DNA of 64,000 bases from JANYHH01 sp965249745 (GTDB taxonomy: Bacteria; Deinococcota; Deinococci; Deinococcales; JAAFIG01), in assembly GCA_965249745.1 (NCBI GenBank), contig OZ252252.1:3224001-3288000 (forward strand), written 5' to 3'. Shown here piece after piece: positions 50,812 to 59,833 of this stretch (the stretch's first letter is position 1; each line of letters opens with the position of its first letter). The notes under the pieces were generated by a model. That model was not told the origin of the DNA. It made no database searches and saw only the letters and a program-made list of their open reading frames with translations. Made by a program: the position numbers and the translations under genes.

Positions 50812-52395
50812 TTACACCCGCTCGAGTTTCAGCGCGTTCAACTCCGCCCGCAATTCACCCAGAATCTCCAAGATGCGCTGCTCCTTCAGCACAATATCCT
50901 CGAGCAGTTGCTCCGGCGGCAGATGCTCCAAATCCTCGGCGGCGTTCGGATTCTTGATGTCCAAGTTGTACCCGTTCGCCGCAATTGCCTTCGCGCTGAC
51001 CGTCCACGCGCAGTCGCTCGAGGTGCGATTATTCCACCACGCCAGCAGCGGCGCGAAGGTCTCAAATTGAATCGGTTGCGTTTTCGTGTAATTCTTCCTG
51101 CCTTCGGGTAGCGGCAATTCGTAGTACCACACGTCAGTGGCTGGTTTGCCGCGCTCGAAAAACAAGAGGTTCGTCGGGATGCTGGTGTACGGCGCGAACA
51201 CTCCGTTCGGCAGGCGGACAATCGTGTGCAGGTTGAAATCCTCTAATAACTCCTGCTTGATCTTCGCCGCGACACCCTCCGCGAACAGCACGCCGTTCGG
51301 TACGACCACCGCCGCCCGGCCGCCCCTCGAGTCTGCGCGTCCCGGAATGGCGCGGCGCAGTTTTCGCATGATGACCTGCAAGAACAGCAGCGCGGTTTCA
51401 GAGGTGCGCTTGTCCGGCGGGTAATTCTTCAGGATGCTGGCGTGTTCCTCACCCCCAAACGGTGGATTGGCGAGGATCACGTCCACGCGGTCTTTATCGG
51501 TGATCTGCGATAAATCTACCTCGAGCGAATTGCCAAAGTTGATCTGCGCGACCTCGAGACCGTGCAGAATCAAATTCATCTGCGCCAGCAGGTACGGCAG
51601 TGGCTTGGCCTCACCGCCCAGAATGCTCGTTCCCAGCGTCTCGAGGTCAGCGGTGTTCTGCGCTTGGGGTTTCAAGTGTTCCAACGCCTCGACCAGAAAG
51701 CCGCCCGTGCCGCACGCGGGGTCAAGCACCGTCTCACCGAGTTTCGGCGCTAAAGCCTCGACCATGAACTTGACCACGGCTCGAGGCGTGTAGAACTCGC
51801 CCGCGTCGCCCGCCGAATCGCGCATCTCCTTCAGCAGCCCCTCGTAAAGCTGGCTGAGCGTATGCACCTCGCCGCTCGAGGTGAAATCCAGACTGTCCAG
51901 TTTCTCCACGACCTCGCGCAGCAGATACCCGTTCGTCATGCGGTTGACGGTTCCCTTAAAAATCGTGGCGATCACGCTGCGCCGATCCGTGACGCCGCTG
52001 CCCTGCAAACTTCTCAGGTACGCGAACAAGCCCAGCCCGCGCACGCCATCCGGTCGCAGCGCCTCGTCGTTGTTGATGAACGCGATCAGGTCATCGCCAG
52101 TTGGCGGGATGAGCTTTTGCTCGAACAGGGATTCCAGCGTCGGGCTGGCCCAGTTGCGCCAACGGTACGGCGCTTCGATCAACGCCCGATACGACTTGCC
52201 CGCGATTTCCGCTTCCGCCTCGTGCGACCGCTCGAGATCGTCCAAGAATTTCAGGAACATCATCCACGTCAGCATCGGCAGGCGGTCGGCGTCGCCGTTC
52301 AAGCCCTTGTCTTTACGCATGATGTCGCGCACGGATTTGACGACGCTCGAGAGGCGCTGCGGGGTGGTGTCGGGGGATTTCGCTCGAGGGGGCAT
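50812..52395 (-). CDS. hsdM: Type I restriction-modification system methyltransferase subunit
   Basis: 527 residues, normal length. Helical N-terminal domain (HsdM_N), then the SAM-binding motif I DPACGTGGFLVEAL and the catalytic motif IV NPPFGG for N6-adenine methylation. A C-terminal coiled region ends the protein (LLEDIVLKEQRILEILGELR). TAGAAT (complement of 52403-52408) ends 7 bases before the ATG. It contains CTCGAG copies, so it is compositionally native. Confidence 0.94.
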   Translation of the reverse strand: MPPRAKSPDTTPQRLSSVVKSVRDIMRKDKGLNGDADRLPMLTWMMFLKFLDDLERSHEAEAEIAGKSYRALIEAPYRWRNWASPTLESLFEQKLIPPTGDDLIAFINNDEALRPDGVRGLGLFAYLRSLQGSGVTDRRSVIATIFKGTVNRMTNGYLLREVVEKLDSLDFTSSGEVHTLSQLYEGLLKEMRDSAGDAGEFYTPRAVVKFMVEALAPKLGETVLDPACGTGGFLVEALEHLKPQAQNTADLETLGTSILGGEAKPLPYLLAQMNLILHGLEVAQINFGNSLEVDLSQITDKDRVDVILANPPFGGEEHASILKNYPPDKRTSETALLFLQVIMRKLRRAIPGRADSRGGRAAVVVPNGVLFAEGVAAKIKQELLEDFNLHTIVRLPNGVFAPYTSIPTNLLFFERGKPATDVWYYELPLPEGRKNYTKTQPIQFETFAPLLAWWNNRTSSDCAWTVSAKAIAANGYNLDIKNPNAAEDLEHLPPEQLLEDIVLKEQRILEILGELRAELNALKLERV

Positions 52396-52402
52396 TGCAG
52401 CG

Positions 52403-52408
52403 ATTCTA
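52403..52408 (-). promoter_or_regulatory. -10 box (TAGAAT) of hsdM, leaderless type
   Basis: It ends 7 bases before the hsdM ATG at 52395, in the 53-base divergent spacer to the ATPase gene. Confidence 0.5.
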
Positions 52409-52448
52409 ACAAGCTTGAAATGGTATTCTCAGATTCTAGGAGGATTTT

Positions 52449-53954
52449 ATGCCGATTGAGCTATCGGAGGTTGACTTTGGAAACGAGGCTGGAGATGACG
52501 CCATACTCTCTGAACTGGCCGAATATTTCGTAGAGCAGCGTGAATTTAAACCCTTTTTAGACAAGGATCGTCGTTTACTTGTAGCAACTGCGAAAAAGGG
52601 AGTTGGAAAATCAGCGTTAATTCAATGGACATATTATAATCTTAAACTAAATAACAATGTGTTGGTAGTAAAATGTAGAGGTGCGGATTTAACTCGGGAT
52701 AAATTTAAAATTACAAGCAATCCTCAAAAGCCTAATGATTTTATAAGCGATTGGGTTACTAGAATTTGCAGTTTAATTAATCGCACTATTGCATCCGAAA
52801 TCAAATTTGCTTTTGATGACACCTCCATATCCTTAGTTGAAGCCGCAGAAATAGATGGCTACAAACAAAAAAATCTATTAGGTTGTTTAATAGATAGATT
52901 TACAAAGTCGCTAGAAAAATTAGGTGTCGGCAGCCAAAAAATAGGAATACAGAACGAATTGGAAGCTCTAAAACGTTTTAAAAAAGAACATATAGTATTT
53001 TTAGTAGATGATTTGGATGCTACTTTTCAAAACACTAAAGAAGAAAGAGTGGAATTATCTACTTTTTTTTCAGCGTGTAGATATATATTTCAGGATATAG
53101 AGGGAATCTCATTTAGAGTAACAATGAGATCGGATGTTTGGTCTGTGTTAAGGCGATTTGATGAGTCTCTTGATAAGGTAGAACAATATGTTTCAGAAAT
53201 AAAGTGGTCGGAGAGCGATTGGAGAAAGATACTTTTCAAACGCCTTGAGCAACAGTACAAGCAACATCAGATACCCGTACCATTGTTTGACTCCAAAAGG
53301 AGTCTAGAAGAAAAGCAAGAAGCTTTAATAAACCATACTTTTTCTCCCAGAGTATTTTGGGACAATAGAGACGTTATGATATATAAAATAATATACACGC
53401 TCTCTTATCAAAGACCTCGTTGGGGAATTCAATTATGTAAGCTAGCGCAAAAAAACGCTATTGCCAAACATAGAAAAGTAATTGAAAAGGTAGATGTTGA
53501 TGAAATTTGGGGAGAGTTTGGCAGAAAGAGAATTGCAGATTTAGTTGCAGAGCATAAACATCAATGCTCTCAAATTGAAGAGCTTGTGTCAGGGTTCAGA
53601 GGTTCAGATCGTAGGCTAGAAAAAAGCGAATTACTAATGAGGATTCAAAATCAGATAGTAAATCACATAAACGTCATTATTGAAGGTGAAAGTGGTCGAA
53701 ATCAAAGTCAAGTCGCACACTTTCTCTATCGAATTGGCTTTATTTTAGCCCGAAGTGAAAATGAAGATGGAAGCTATATCCATTACTCGTTTGAAGAAAT
53801 GCCAGATTTTCTAACTTCAAGGTCTAATGATGATTTCGGAGTGTCTTGGGAAATTCATCCGTGTTATCGAGAAGCTTTGGACATAAAGAAAGTAAATAGG
53901 TCAGAAAAGAATCGGCAATTAAACTATAGGGCATCTCGATCACGCTCCAATTAG
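52449..53954 (+). CDS. P-loop ATPase of the Sll1717-like type, AT-rich
   Basis: 501 residues. N-terminal FGNEAGDDAILSELAEYFVE is typical of the Sll1717-like ATPases. The Walker A is ATAKKGVGKSAL at about residues 46-57 and the Walker B is HIVFLVDDLDAT near 180. A conserved Arg region (SFRVTMRSDVWSVLRRFDES) follows, then a helical C-terminal half. AGGAGG with a 6-base spacer sets the ATG. The gene is AT-rich with no CTCGAG, in contrast to hsdM and hsdR, so it was probably acquired. It lies on the opposite strand to the rest of the locus. Function is unknown; a defence role is inferred from position. Confidence 0.7.
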   Translation: MPIELSEVDFGNEAGDDAILSELAEYFVEQREFKPFLDKDRRLLVATAKKGVGKSALIQWTYYNLKLNNNVLVVKCRGADLTRDKFKITSNPQKPNDFISDWVTRICSLINRTIASEIKFAFDDTSISLVEAAEIDGYKQKNLLGCLIDRFTKSLEKLGVGSQKIGIQNELEALKRFKKEHIVFLVDDLDATFQNTKEERVELSTFFSACRYIFQDIEGISFRVTMRSDVWSVLRRFDESLDKVEQYVSEIKWSESDWRKILFKRLEQQYKQHQIPVPLFDSKRSLEEKQEALINHTFSPRVFWDNRDVMIYKIIYTLSYQRPRWGIQLCKLAQKNAIAKHRKVIEKVDVDEIWGEFGRKRIADLVAEHKHQCSQIEELVSGFRGSDRRLEKSELLMRIQNQIVNHINVIIEGESGRNQSQVAHFLYRIGFILARSENEDGSYIHYSFEEMPDFLTSRSNDDFGVSWEIHPCYREALDIKKVNRSEKNRQLNYRASRSRSN

Positions 53955-53967
53955 ATTTTTAAAAAGT

Positions 53968-54063
53968 TTACGAGTAAATCGCGCCCTGCAACGTCTCGAG
54001 CGCCTGCCGCAATTGCATCGTCCCCCCGAAATGCCGCGCCACCTCGAGCGCGTTCAAATGCTC
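53968..54063 (-). pseudogene. Scar: 3' end of a second hsdR
   Basis: Encodes the last 33 or so residues of an HsdR (EHLNALEVARHFGGTMQLRQ, then ALETLQGAIYS and stop), matching the end of hsdR at 55249 (HLNTLEVARHFGGTTQLRQA) with a few differences. The rest of that gene is gone. Confidence 0.85.
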
Positions 54064-54278
54064 GGCGGGCTTGACTCAACGGGCATCAAATGAAGATTGC
54101 CGTTCCCTCGCTCGCCGCCGGAACGCTACGAAATCAGCTTCTTTTGAATAAGCGTGAGCAATTCTTTATCGCGGTGCGCTTTCAAATTTGGGTCTTCAGC
54201 TTTTATGTATTCGATGGCGTTCAACCCGTCACCGTGTCGGCGGTTTTGCGGCGGCTCGAGCGTTTCGATGAGCAGCTT
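54064..54278. other. Unexplained DNA between the two restriction scars
   Basis: About 215 bases. On the minus strand one frame reads DGLNAIEYIKAEDPNLKAHR without a start of its own; it may be the tail of another lost gene. Confidence 0.35.
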
Positions 54279-54359
54279 CGCATGATGTCGCGCACGGATT
54301 TGACGACGCTCGAGAGGTGCTGCGGGGTCGTGTCGGGAGATTTTGGCTCGAGAGGGCAT
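54279..54359 (-). pseudogene. Scar: 5' end of a second hsdM
   Basis: Matches the first 80 bases of hsdM at 52395, including a block of more than 30 identical bases covering SSVVKSVRDIMR. One extra base near the fifth codon breaks the frame. Confidence 0.85.
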
Positions 54360-54400
54360 TGAAACAATTTTATACGTTGAACATTCCAAAATTACTTAAT

Positions 54401-55252
54401 CTACTTGTTAAACCAATCTATTATTTCACCTTTATAAACATACTCCTCAGCTACTAAATTAACATCAAATACACTTACAGATTCTGGATGAGCGCCAATT
54501 CTCTTAAGATATTCACCGAGACTTACTTCTTCTCCACCATAGTTTATATTTATGCCTAGTAATGGTGCTAGCAAGGCGAAAAAAGAAGAGTAATTTCCTT
54601 GTGAATCAGATGTATTAAGACTAGACATAGCCATACCAATCACAGAAAGTGAATCGTCAAAAACTGGCGATCCACTCATTCCGCCTTCAAGTTCCATCAG
54701 AGTTTCAAAAATTGGAAATGGACGCCAACCTGAGTGTCTATGAGGAGTGCAAGATACAACATAGCCTTCCGATAAACGGGGATTTATACCGATCTCAAAC
54801 GTTCCACCATCACGTCTCACATGATCTACTATACTCTTTGGATAACCCATAGAGTAAACTTTTTTACCAACGTATGGCGGTTGAAAGTTTAGTCGAAGAT
54901 AAGAATTGTTATCTCCATCTATCTCTAATAAAGCTAAATCTGAATTTCCTACCCTAGTAACAGATTTGACTAGTAAAAAATTATTAGCAGCTTCTAATCT
55001 ATCATACTCTATGTATCTTTCTGGGTTTTCAATTCTAAGTAATTTCATCTCGAAATCTGCATGGCTACTACCCGATAAGTTAAAGAATTTCAAGTATTCA
55101 TGAAAAACGTGATGCGCTGTAACTGCAAAGTGTGGTGAAATTAAAAATGCTGTTCCAAAAACCCCAGCTTTTTTGTTTTTAGCACCAAACACTGGCAGGA
55201 TATACTTGCTGTAATCTCCTAAGAATTCAAGTTGTAAATACTTAGTTTTCAC
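54401..55252 (-). CDS. Trypsin-like serine protease embedded in the restriction operon, AT-rich
   Basis: 283 residues, no signal peptide, so probably cytoplasmic. The chymotrypsin-fold triad is complete: His48 in VTAHHVF, Asp106 in VGNSDLALLEID, Ser194 in EGGMSGSPVFD. Supporting strands are present (AGVFGTAFLISPHFAVTA; YSMGYP). The C-terminal 60 residues are not part of the catalytic domain. The ATG overlaps the hsdR stop by 4 bases, so it is translated with hsdR. AT-rich and free of CTCGAG, so likely acquired. Trypsin-like proteases are known effector domains in several defence systems; that role here is inference. Confidence 0.75.
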   Translation of the reverse strand: MKTKYLQLEFLGDYSKYILPVFGAKNKKAGVFGTAFLISPHFAVTAHHVFHEYLKFFNLSGSSHADFEMKLLRIENPERYIEYDRLEAANNFLLVKSVTRVGNSDLALLEIDGDNNSYLRLNFQPPYVGKKVYSMGYPKSIVDHVRRDGGTFEIGINPRLSEGYVVSCTPHRHSGWRPFPIFETLMELEGGMSGSPVFDDSLSVIGMAMSSLNTSDSQGNYSSFFALLAPLLGININYGGEEVSLGEYLKRIGAHPESVSVFDVNLVAEEYVYKGEIIDWFNK

Positions 55253-57603
55253 AGGTAAATCACGCCCTGCAATGTCTCGAGCGCCTGCCGTAACTGCGTC
55301 GTCCCCCCAAAATGCCGTGCCACCTCGAGCGTGTTGAGATGTTTCGTGCTGGGCAGTAACTTGAAGACCCGCGTGTCCGTGATCTCGTCCACACCATCGG
55401 TCACGTAGCGTTCCAGCAACTCCTCGAGAATCGCCAGCGCGGTCTTGCCATGCGCGGTGAAGAGGTTCTGCACGTTCTTGCGGGCCGCATCAGCGCGTTG
55501 CTTGCGGGTCAGCAATGGCGCGTTGAACGCGACATGGCACAGCAGGTCGAACGGGTCGCTGTCCTCGCCGCCCGTCACCGCCAGCAGATGCTCTAAAGGC
55601 ACGCCGCTGTCCTCGAGCGCCCGCAGAATCGCTGATCGTTCCTGCGCGTTGACCCAGCGCAGTCGCAGGTCTTCGGGGCTGCGAAACAAACTGCTGACCT
55701 GCTCGCCCGCGTACTTCGTGAATTCCACGGTGCGTAGCAACTTGCCGCTGGCGTCCAGTTCCTGCACCATCTCGTGCGCGATGGTCACGGTCACGCCGTT
55801 TCGGATCACATATTTGCGCGGCATGCCGTCGTGCGTTCCGCCCGTGAAGCGCACTTCGTTGTCGTCGTCCTCCTCGAGATCATCGGCGGGCGTCGTGATC
55901 TCGCTGTCGGGAATCGTGTCGCCCGTCTCGCCAATACCCAGTTCGGTCACACCAGCGGGCAGTCCGTCGAAGGTTGGATCAGCGAATTTCTGCGTGGCGC
56001 TGCCGGTGTAATCCAGAATCGTGAAGAACAACTTGCCGTACTCCTCGAAGACCCTCGTACCGCGCCCGATGATCTGCTTGAACTCCGACATCGTGCCGAC
56101 CACCCGGAACAGCACGACGTTCTTGACCATCGGCGCGTCAACGCCCGTGGACAGCAGTCTCGAGGTTGTCAGGATCACCGGCGCGGGCTGGTCGTTGTCC
56201 TGAAAGTCGTACAAGTGACCCTTACCGATCTCGCCGTCATCGGCGGTCACGCGGCAGACGTAATTCGGATGCTCGAGCATCAAGTCCGGCACGAGTCTGG
56301 CGATGGCGTCGCGCATCTGCTGCGCGTGCGATTGATCCACGCAGAAGATGATTGTCTTGTCGTAAACGTTGGTTTTCTTCAGGTATTCAATCAGATGCTT
56401 GGCAACGGCTTCGGTGCGCGGCAATAAGGACACGGCGGTCTCGAAATCTTTCGTGCGGTACTCGTCGTCGGGGATCAAGCGCCCGTAAGCGTCCTTCATG
56501 CCGGGGTGCGGTCGAAAGCCCGTCGCGTCGGCGTCGCTGACCACGCGGCGCACTTGGTACGGCGCTAAGAAGCCATCCTGAATGCCCTGCGCCAAGGTGT
56601 ACGTGTAAACGGGATTGCCGTAGTAGACATACGTGTCGCGGCTGTCGTCGCGCAGTGGCGTGGCGGTCATGCCGAGTTTCACGGCGCTCGAGAAGTAATC
56701 CAGAATCCCCTGCCACGAACCGCCAGCGGTCGCGCTGCCCCGGTGCGCTTCATCCACGATGATGAGGTCAAAGAAGTCTGACGGGTATTCCTTGAACAGT
56801 CCCGCTCGAGATTCGTCCTCGGCGATAGACTGGTACGTGGCGAAGTACATCTCGCGGCTAGTATTGACGACGTTGCCCTCGATGCGGTGACGGGCATCCC
56901 CGAACGGTGCGAAGTCCTTGCGGTACGGGTCGCGGATCAGCACGTCGCGGTCAGCCAAGAACAGAATGCGCGGGCGGCGGGCTTCGCCGGAGACGTTCCA
57001 GCGGCTCTGCCACAAGCGCCACGCGATCTGAAAGGCAATCGCCGTTTTGCCCGTACCCGTCGCTAAGGTCAGCAACACTCGAGGTTTACCGGTCAGAATC
57101 GCTTCGCTGGCGCGGTTGATGGCGATGCTCTGGTAATAGCGCGGCACGCGGTCTTGCAGGTTGTACGGCGTCAGCAGCTTGTCCTCCACGGCGGGCGTCA
57201 AGCCTTTGTGAGTGCGAACGCGGTTCCATAGCTCGAGCGGGCTGGGGAACGCCTCGAGTCCGCGCTCTTGGCCGGTCAGGAAGTCGTGTTCGACGATTCC
57301 CAAACCGTTCGTGGCGTAGACGAATGGCACGTCGAGCGCTTGCCCGTACTGGATTGCTTGCTGCAAACCTTCTGACGGCGAGAGGTATTCAGCCTTTGCC
57401 TCGACCACCGCCAATCGCAGATCGCGGTTGTAGAACAGCAAATAATCTACGCGGCGCGGCGTCCCGCGCTTAGCTTTGCCATTCGATACGCGGATACGTC
57501 CGACGGTATACGTGACCTGCTCGCGGATTTGATCGTCTGCCCAACCCGCGCCGTGCAGGTTAGGCACAACGTATTTGCGGCAGGTGTCAGCCTCAGAAGC
57601 CAT
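55249..57603 (-). CDS. hsdR: Type I restriction enzyme endonuclease/translocase subunit
   Basis: 784 residues of the EcoEI-like branch. An N-terminal nuclease domain (DYLLFYNRDLRLAVVEAKAE, the PD-(D/E)XK core) is followed by a superfamily 2 helicase with LATGTGKTAIAFQ, IIVDEAHRG and LGMTATPLR, and late motifs TTSRLLSTGVDAP and QIIGRGTR. The C-terminal EcoEI_R_C-type domain ends HFGGTTQLRQALETLQGV. CATAAT (complement of 57613-57618) ends 9 bases before the ATG. It is the first gene of the minus-strand run. Confidence 0.93.
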   Translation of the reverse strand: MASEADTCRKYVVPNLHGAGWADDQIREQVTYTVGRIRVSNGKAKRGTPRRVDYLLFYNRDLRLAVVEAKAEYLSPSEGLQQAIQYGQALDVPFVYATNGLGIVEHDFLTGQERGLEAFPSPLELWNRVRTHKGLTPAVEDKLLTPYNLQDRVPRYYQSIAINRASEAILTGKPRVLLTLATGTGKTAIAFQIAWRLWQSRWNVSGEARRPRILFLADRDVLIRDPYRKDFAPFGDARHRIEGNVVNTSREMYFATYQSIAEDESRAGLFKEYPSDFFDLIIVDEAHRGSATAGGSWQGILDYFSSAVKLGMTATPLRDDSRDTYVYYGNPVYTYTLAQGIQDGFLAPYQVRRVVSDADATGFRPHPGMKDAYGRLIPDDEYRTKDFETAVSLLPRTEAVAKHLIEYLKKTNVYDKTIIFCVDQSHAQQMRDAIARLVPDLMLEHPNYVCRVTADDGEIGKGHLYDFQDNDQPAPVILTTSRLLSTGVDAPMVKNVVLFRVVGTMSEFKQIIGRGTRVFEEYGKLFFTILDYTGSATQKFADPTFDGLPAGVTELGIGETGDTIPDSEITTPADDLEEDDDNEVRFTGGTHDGMPRKYVIRNGVTVTIAHEMVQELDASGKLLRTVEFTKYAGEQVSSLFRSPEDLRLRWVNAQERSAILRALEDSGVPLEHLLAVTGGEDSDPFDLLCHVAFNAPLLTRKQRADAARKNVQNLFTAHGKTALAILEELLERYVTDGVDEITDTRVFKLLPSTKHLNTLEVARHFGGTTQLRQALETLQGVIYL

Positions 57604-57723
57604 GCGCTTCTCATTATGCCAGGAAAGGCGACAGCTCGAGGCTGATACGACCAGCCGCGCTCACCGTATGGCGTTTCAATCGGCCAACGTGACGAGCAGC
57701 CCGCCTGGAATGCCCTCAGGGGC

Positions 57724-57729
57724 TAGCAT
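57724..57729 (+). promoter_or_regulatory. -10 box (TAGCAT) of the ASCH pseudogene, leaderless type
   Basis: It ends 7 bases before the GTG at 57737. Confidence 0.4.
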
Positions 57730-57736
57730 CAGAGCT

Positions 57737-58539
57737 GTGAACACCATCGAACGCGTGATAAAAAGGCTTTGGGCGGACATTGCGGTCTCTGATCGGGGCA
57801 AGATTCGCACACTGAGCAAGAACTTCTGGGGCGACCTCGGCGTTGCAGCACGAGAGAAATCAGCGGTGACACTCGTCCGGGCGGCGCTACGCGAGGCGGG
57901 TCTCGAGGTCGCGGACGAACAAAAATTCGGGTCTGAACGGGGCGACGACTGGCTGGTGATTCGTAGTCTCGCGCCGCACACCCCAGCGGTGACAACGCGA
58001 GCCATAAAACCTGAAGTAAAGCCACCACAACCACCGAAACCGCCGCGTGCTTTGAGCCTCCCAAGTGTGGGCACGATGCGAATGCTGAGCGTGCGGCAAC
58101 CGTGGGCGGAGTTGATCGTGCGTGGCATTAAAGATGTCGAGAACCGTTCGATGTGACCCATCACTGAGGGCCGTTGCTGATTCACGCGTCGCAAACGCAG
58201 AACGATCCAGAACTGTTCCACGACTTCGATGTATCCTTGGACGTACCGAGAGGCGCAATCGTTGGGGTGGTCAACGTCGTGGATTGCAGCCTCGAGCCGC
58301 GCAGTCAGTGGCACGAGGAGGGCCAATACGGTTGGTATCTCGAGGGAGCGCGGCGATTCCTGGCTCCGATCTCGTACAAGGGCGCAGTTGGCATCATGAA
58401 GGTCGCGCTCGAGGTCGTCGAAGAAGCCTTTCAAACCGCAGAGGCACTAGTCCATACCACTCGAGAAATGGGTAAAAGTGTGTCGGTAAAGCGCACGCCC
58501 AAAATTGCCACAAAAACCGTGTTCAAGCTCACTGAGTGA
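57737..58539 (+). pseudogene. ASCH-domain protein, broken by frameshift and stop codon
   Basis: A GTG start opens a 140-codon frame that ends in an ASCH beginning (MRMLSVRQPWAELIVRGIKD, then VENRS) and stops at 58156. Another frame carries on the domain: LLIHASQTQNDPELFHDF and GAIVGVVNVVDCSLEP. Between them lie at least one frameshift and a TGA where the family has Arg or Tyr. ASCH domains bind nucleic acids or modified nucleosides. The N-terminal 85 residues (IERVIKRLWADIAVSDRGKI) are a separate unknown domain. Confidence 0.75.
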
Positions 58540-58560
58540 TTTTGTTGAGGCCCCATCTTC

Positions 58561-58566
58561 TAGACT
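58561..58566 (+). promoter_or_regulatory. -10 box (TAGACT) ahead of a mini-ORF
   Basis: It ends 7 bases before the ATG at 58574. Confidence 0.4.
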
Positions 58567-58573
58567 GACCTGG

Positions 58574-58636
58574 ATGCCAAGCTCAGAAGCGGCAAGTTCG
58601 TTCGACTCCCGCAGGCCGCGCCGAATCACGCCATGA
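58574..58636 (+). CDS. 20-codon mini-ORF coupled to a membrane-protein gene
   Basis: MPSSEAASSFDSRRPRRITP, then a TGA that overlaps the ATG of the next gene (ATGA). It sits exactly where a leaderless start is expected behind TAGACT. It may be a leader peptide that brings ribosomes to the next gene, or the relic of a frameshifted N-terminus. Confidence 0.45.
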   Translation: MPSSEAASSFDSRRPRRITP

Positions 58637-59277
58637 TAAGCTGGGCCGGTGAGCGCGAAGTTACTCTGTATTCCAGCCTCCCGCATCGCTGCACCGCGCC
58701 CAGGCTGATGCCCGCGAATCCAGCCCCAGATCCCGATGCCACGAAGCTCGAGTTGTACAAGCGAGCGCTCGAGTTGGCGAAGAGTACCTTCCAACTGGCT
58801 GAGGGGTCAATCAAGACCGTGGAGGACAAAGGCCGGAACAACATCACGGTCGCCCCCGCAATCTTGGGATTCGTGGCGATTGTCCTGCGCCCTGACAGTG
58901 TGGCGGCCGGTTTCAAGCTCGTGGCGGGCTGGCAGTTATTGGCATTGGCGTGTTTCAGCTTGACGGTCGTGGCTGTGATCGTGGTCTATCAGCAGTATTT
59001 ACGGATTACGCAGCCTGCGCAGGCGGACCAAGTTGACCCGGAGTGGATCGTCAGCTTGCCGGAGACGGTGGTCACGGAATTGGACTCTGTGGCGAGCGAA
59101 TTGGGCGTGTACCAGGTGTATATCAAGCAGAGTCAAACGGCTACCAAACTGAAAAGTTTGGCCTTGAAACGCCAAACCAGCGCGATGCTCTGGGTGGTTG
59201 GACTGGTCGGATTGTACTTGCTGTTCGGCGCGTTGCATCTGGGCGTGACAGCCGCCACCGCGCCCGCACGCCCATGA
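58633..59277 (+). CDS. Membrane protein of unknown function (three helices)
   Basis: 214 residues. After a polar N-terminus and an amphipathic helix (LELYKRALELAKSTFQLAEG) come two adjacent membrane helices (about residues 72-90 and 98-118), a charged region of about 65 residues, and a third helix near the C-terminus (SAMLWVVGLVGLYLLFGAL). The layout recalls two-helix SLATT-like proteins, but I cannot assign it. An ATG at 58708 is an alternative start. Start at 58633 is favoured by ATGA coupling to the mini-ORF. Confidence 0.6.
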   Translation: MISWAGEREVTLYSSLPHRCTAPRLMPANPAPDPDATKLELYKRALELAKSTFQLAEGSIKTVEDKGRNNITVAPAILGFVAIVLRPDSVAAGFKLVAGWQLLALACFSLTVVAVIVVYQQYLRITQPAQADQVDPEWIVSLPETVVTELDSVASELGVYQVYIKQSQTATKLKSLALKRQTSAMLWVVGLVGLYLLFGALHLGVTAATAPARP

Positions 59278-59329
59278 GTTACCCAGATCACATGTGAAAT
59301 TGCAACAAGTGTGCAACAATCAACCCAAG

Positions 59330-59497
59330 ATGCTGAAAACCTTGCCAAAAATTGATTCCAACCTCGAGACGATCACGATTGACTCCGAGGTCAAGGCCAA
59401 GGTGCGAGGGGCGGTTCCGCCGCGCTTCGTGCGTCTATCAGACCCGTGGTTGCACTTTTCGGATGACAAATCCGAGAAAAAACCCGAGCGTCACTGA
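59330..59497 (+). CDS. Small hypothetical protein
   Basis: 55 residues, charged (LETITIDSEVKAKVRGAVPP; HFSDDKSEKKPERH). No family and only a weak start signal. It may be real because its codon use resembles that of its neighbours. Confidence 0.3.
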   Translation: MLKTLPKIDSNLETITIDSEVKAKVRGAVPPRFVRLSDPWLHFSDDKSEKKPERH

Positions 59498-59833
59498 ATT
59501 CTTGGTCGTTGCGCCTCTGCTCGAGGTTGCCTCAATAAATATTTAGGACCAACAGGCTGAGCGCCGCACAGAACATTGTTCTGACGCCGCTTGAAACAGT
59601 TGCACCTCGAGATCACGTTTGTCGCGCAGGCACGCTGGGGACTCCCGGAGCAGCCTTGGTTTCCAGCGAGCGCAGCATTCACTCCGGCATCCAAAAGACC
59701 GGAGTTGGATGACGAGAACACACGTGCTAGGTTTCCTCAACCGCTGTTGAAAACCTCGAGTCGCGGTTCAAAGCTCCAATTCAACCCTCTGATCGAGCGC
59801 GATGACCCACCAGGGCTTAAACTCGAGAAACGC
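59498..59833. other. Intergenic region upstream of kynU
   Basis: 336 bases with no credible gene. It contains the perfect palindrome AGAACATTGTTCT (59570-59582), a possible operator, and TAAACT (59818-59823) 10 bases before the kynU ATG. Confidence 0.4.

Noticed and set aside
59570..59582. AGAACATTGTTCT as a LexA-type box
   Set aside because: The spacing differs from the known GAAC-N4-GTTC box, and the downstream gene is a catabolic enzyme. It is kept only as a possible operator.
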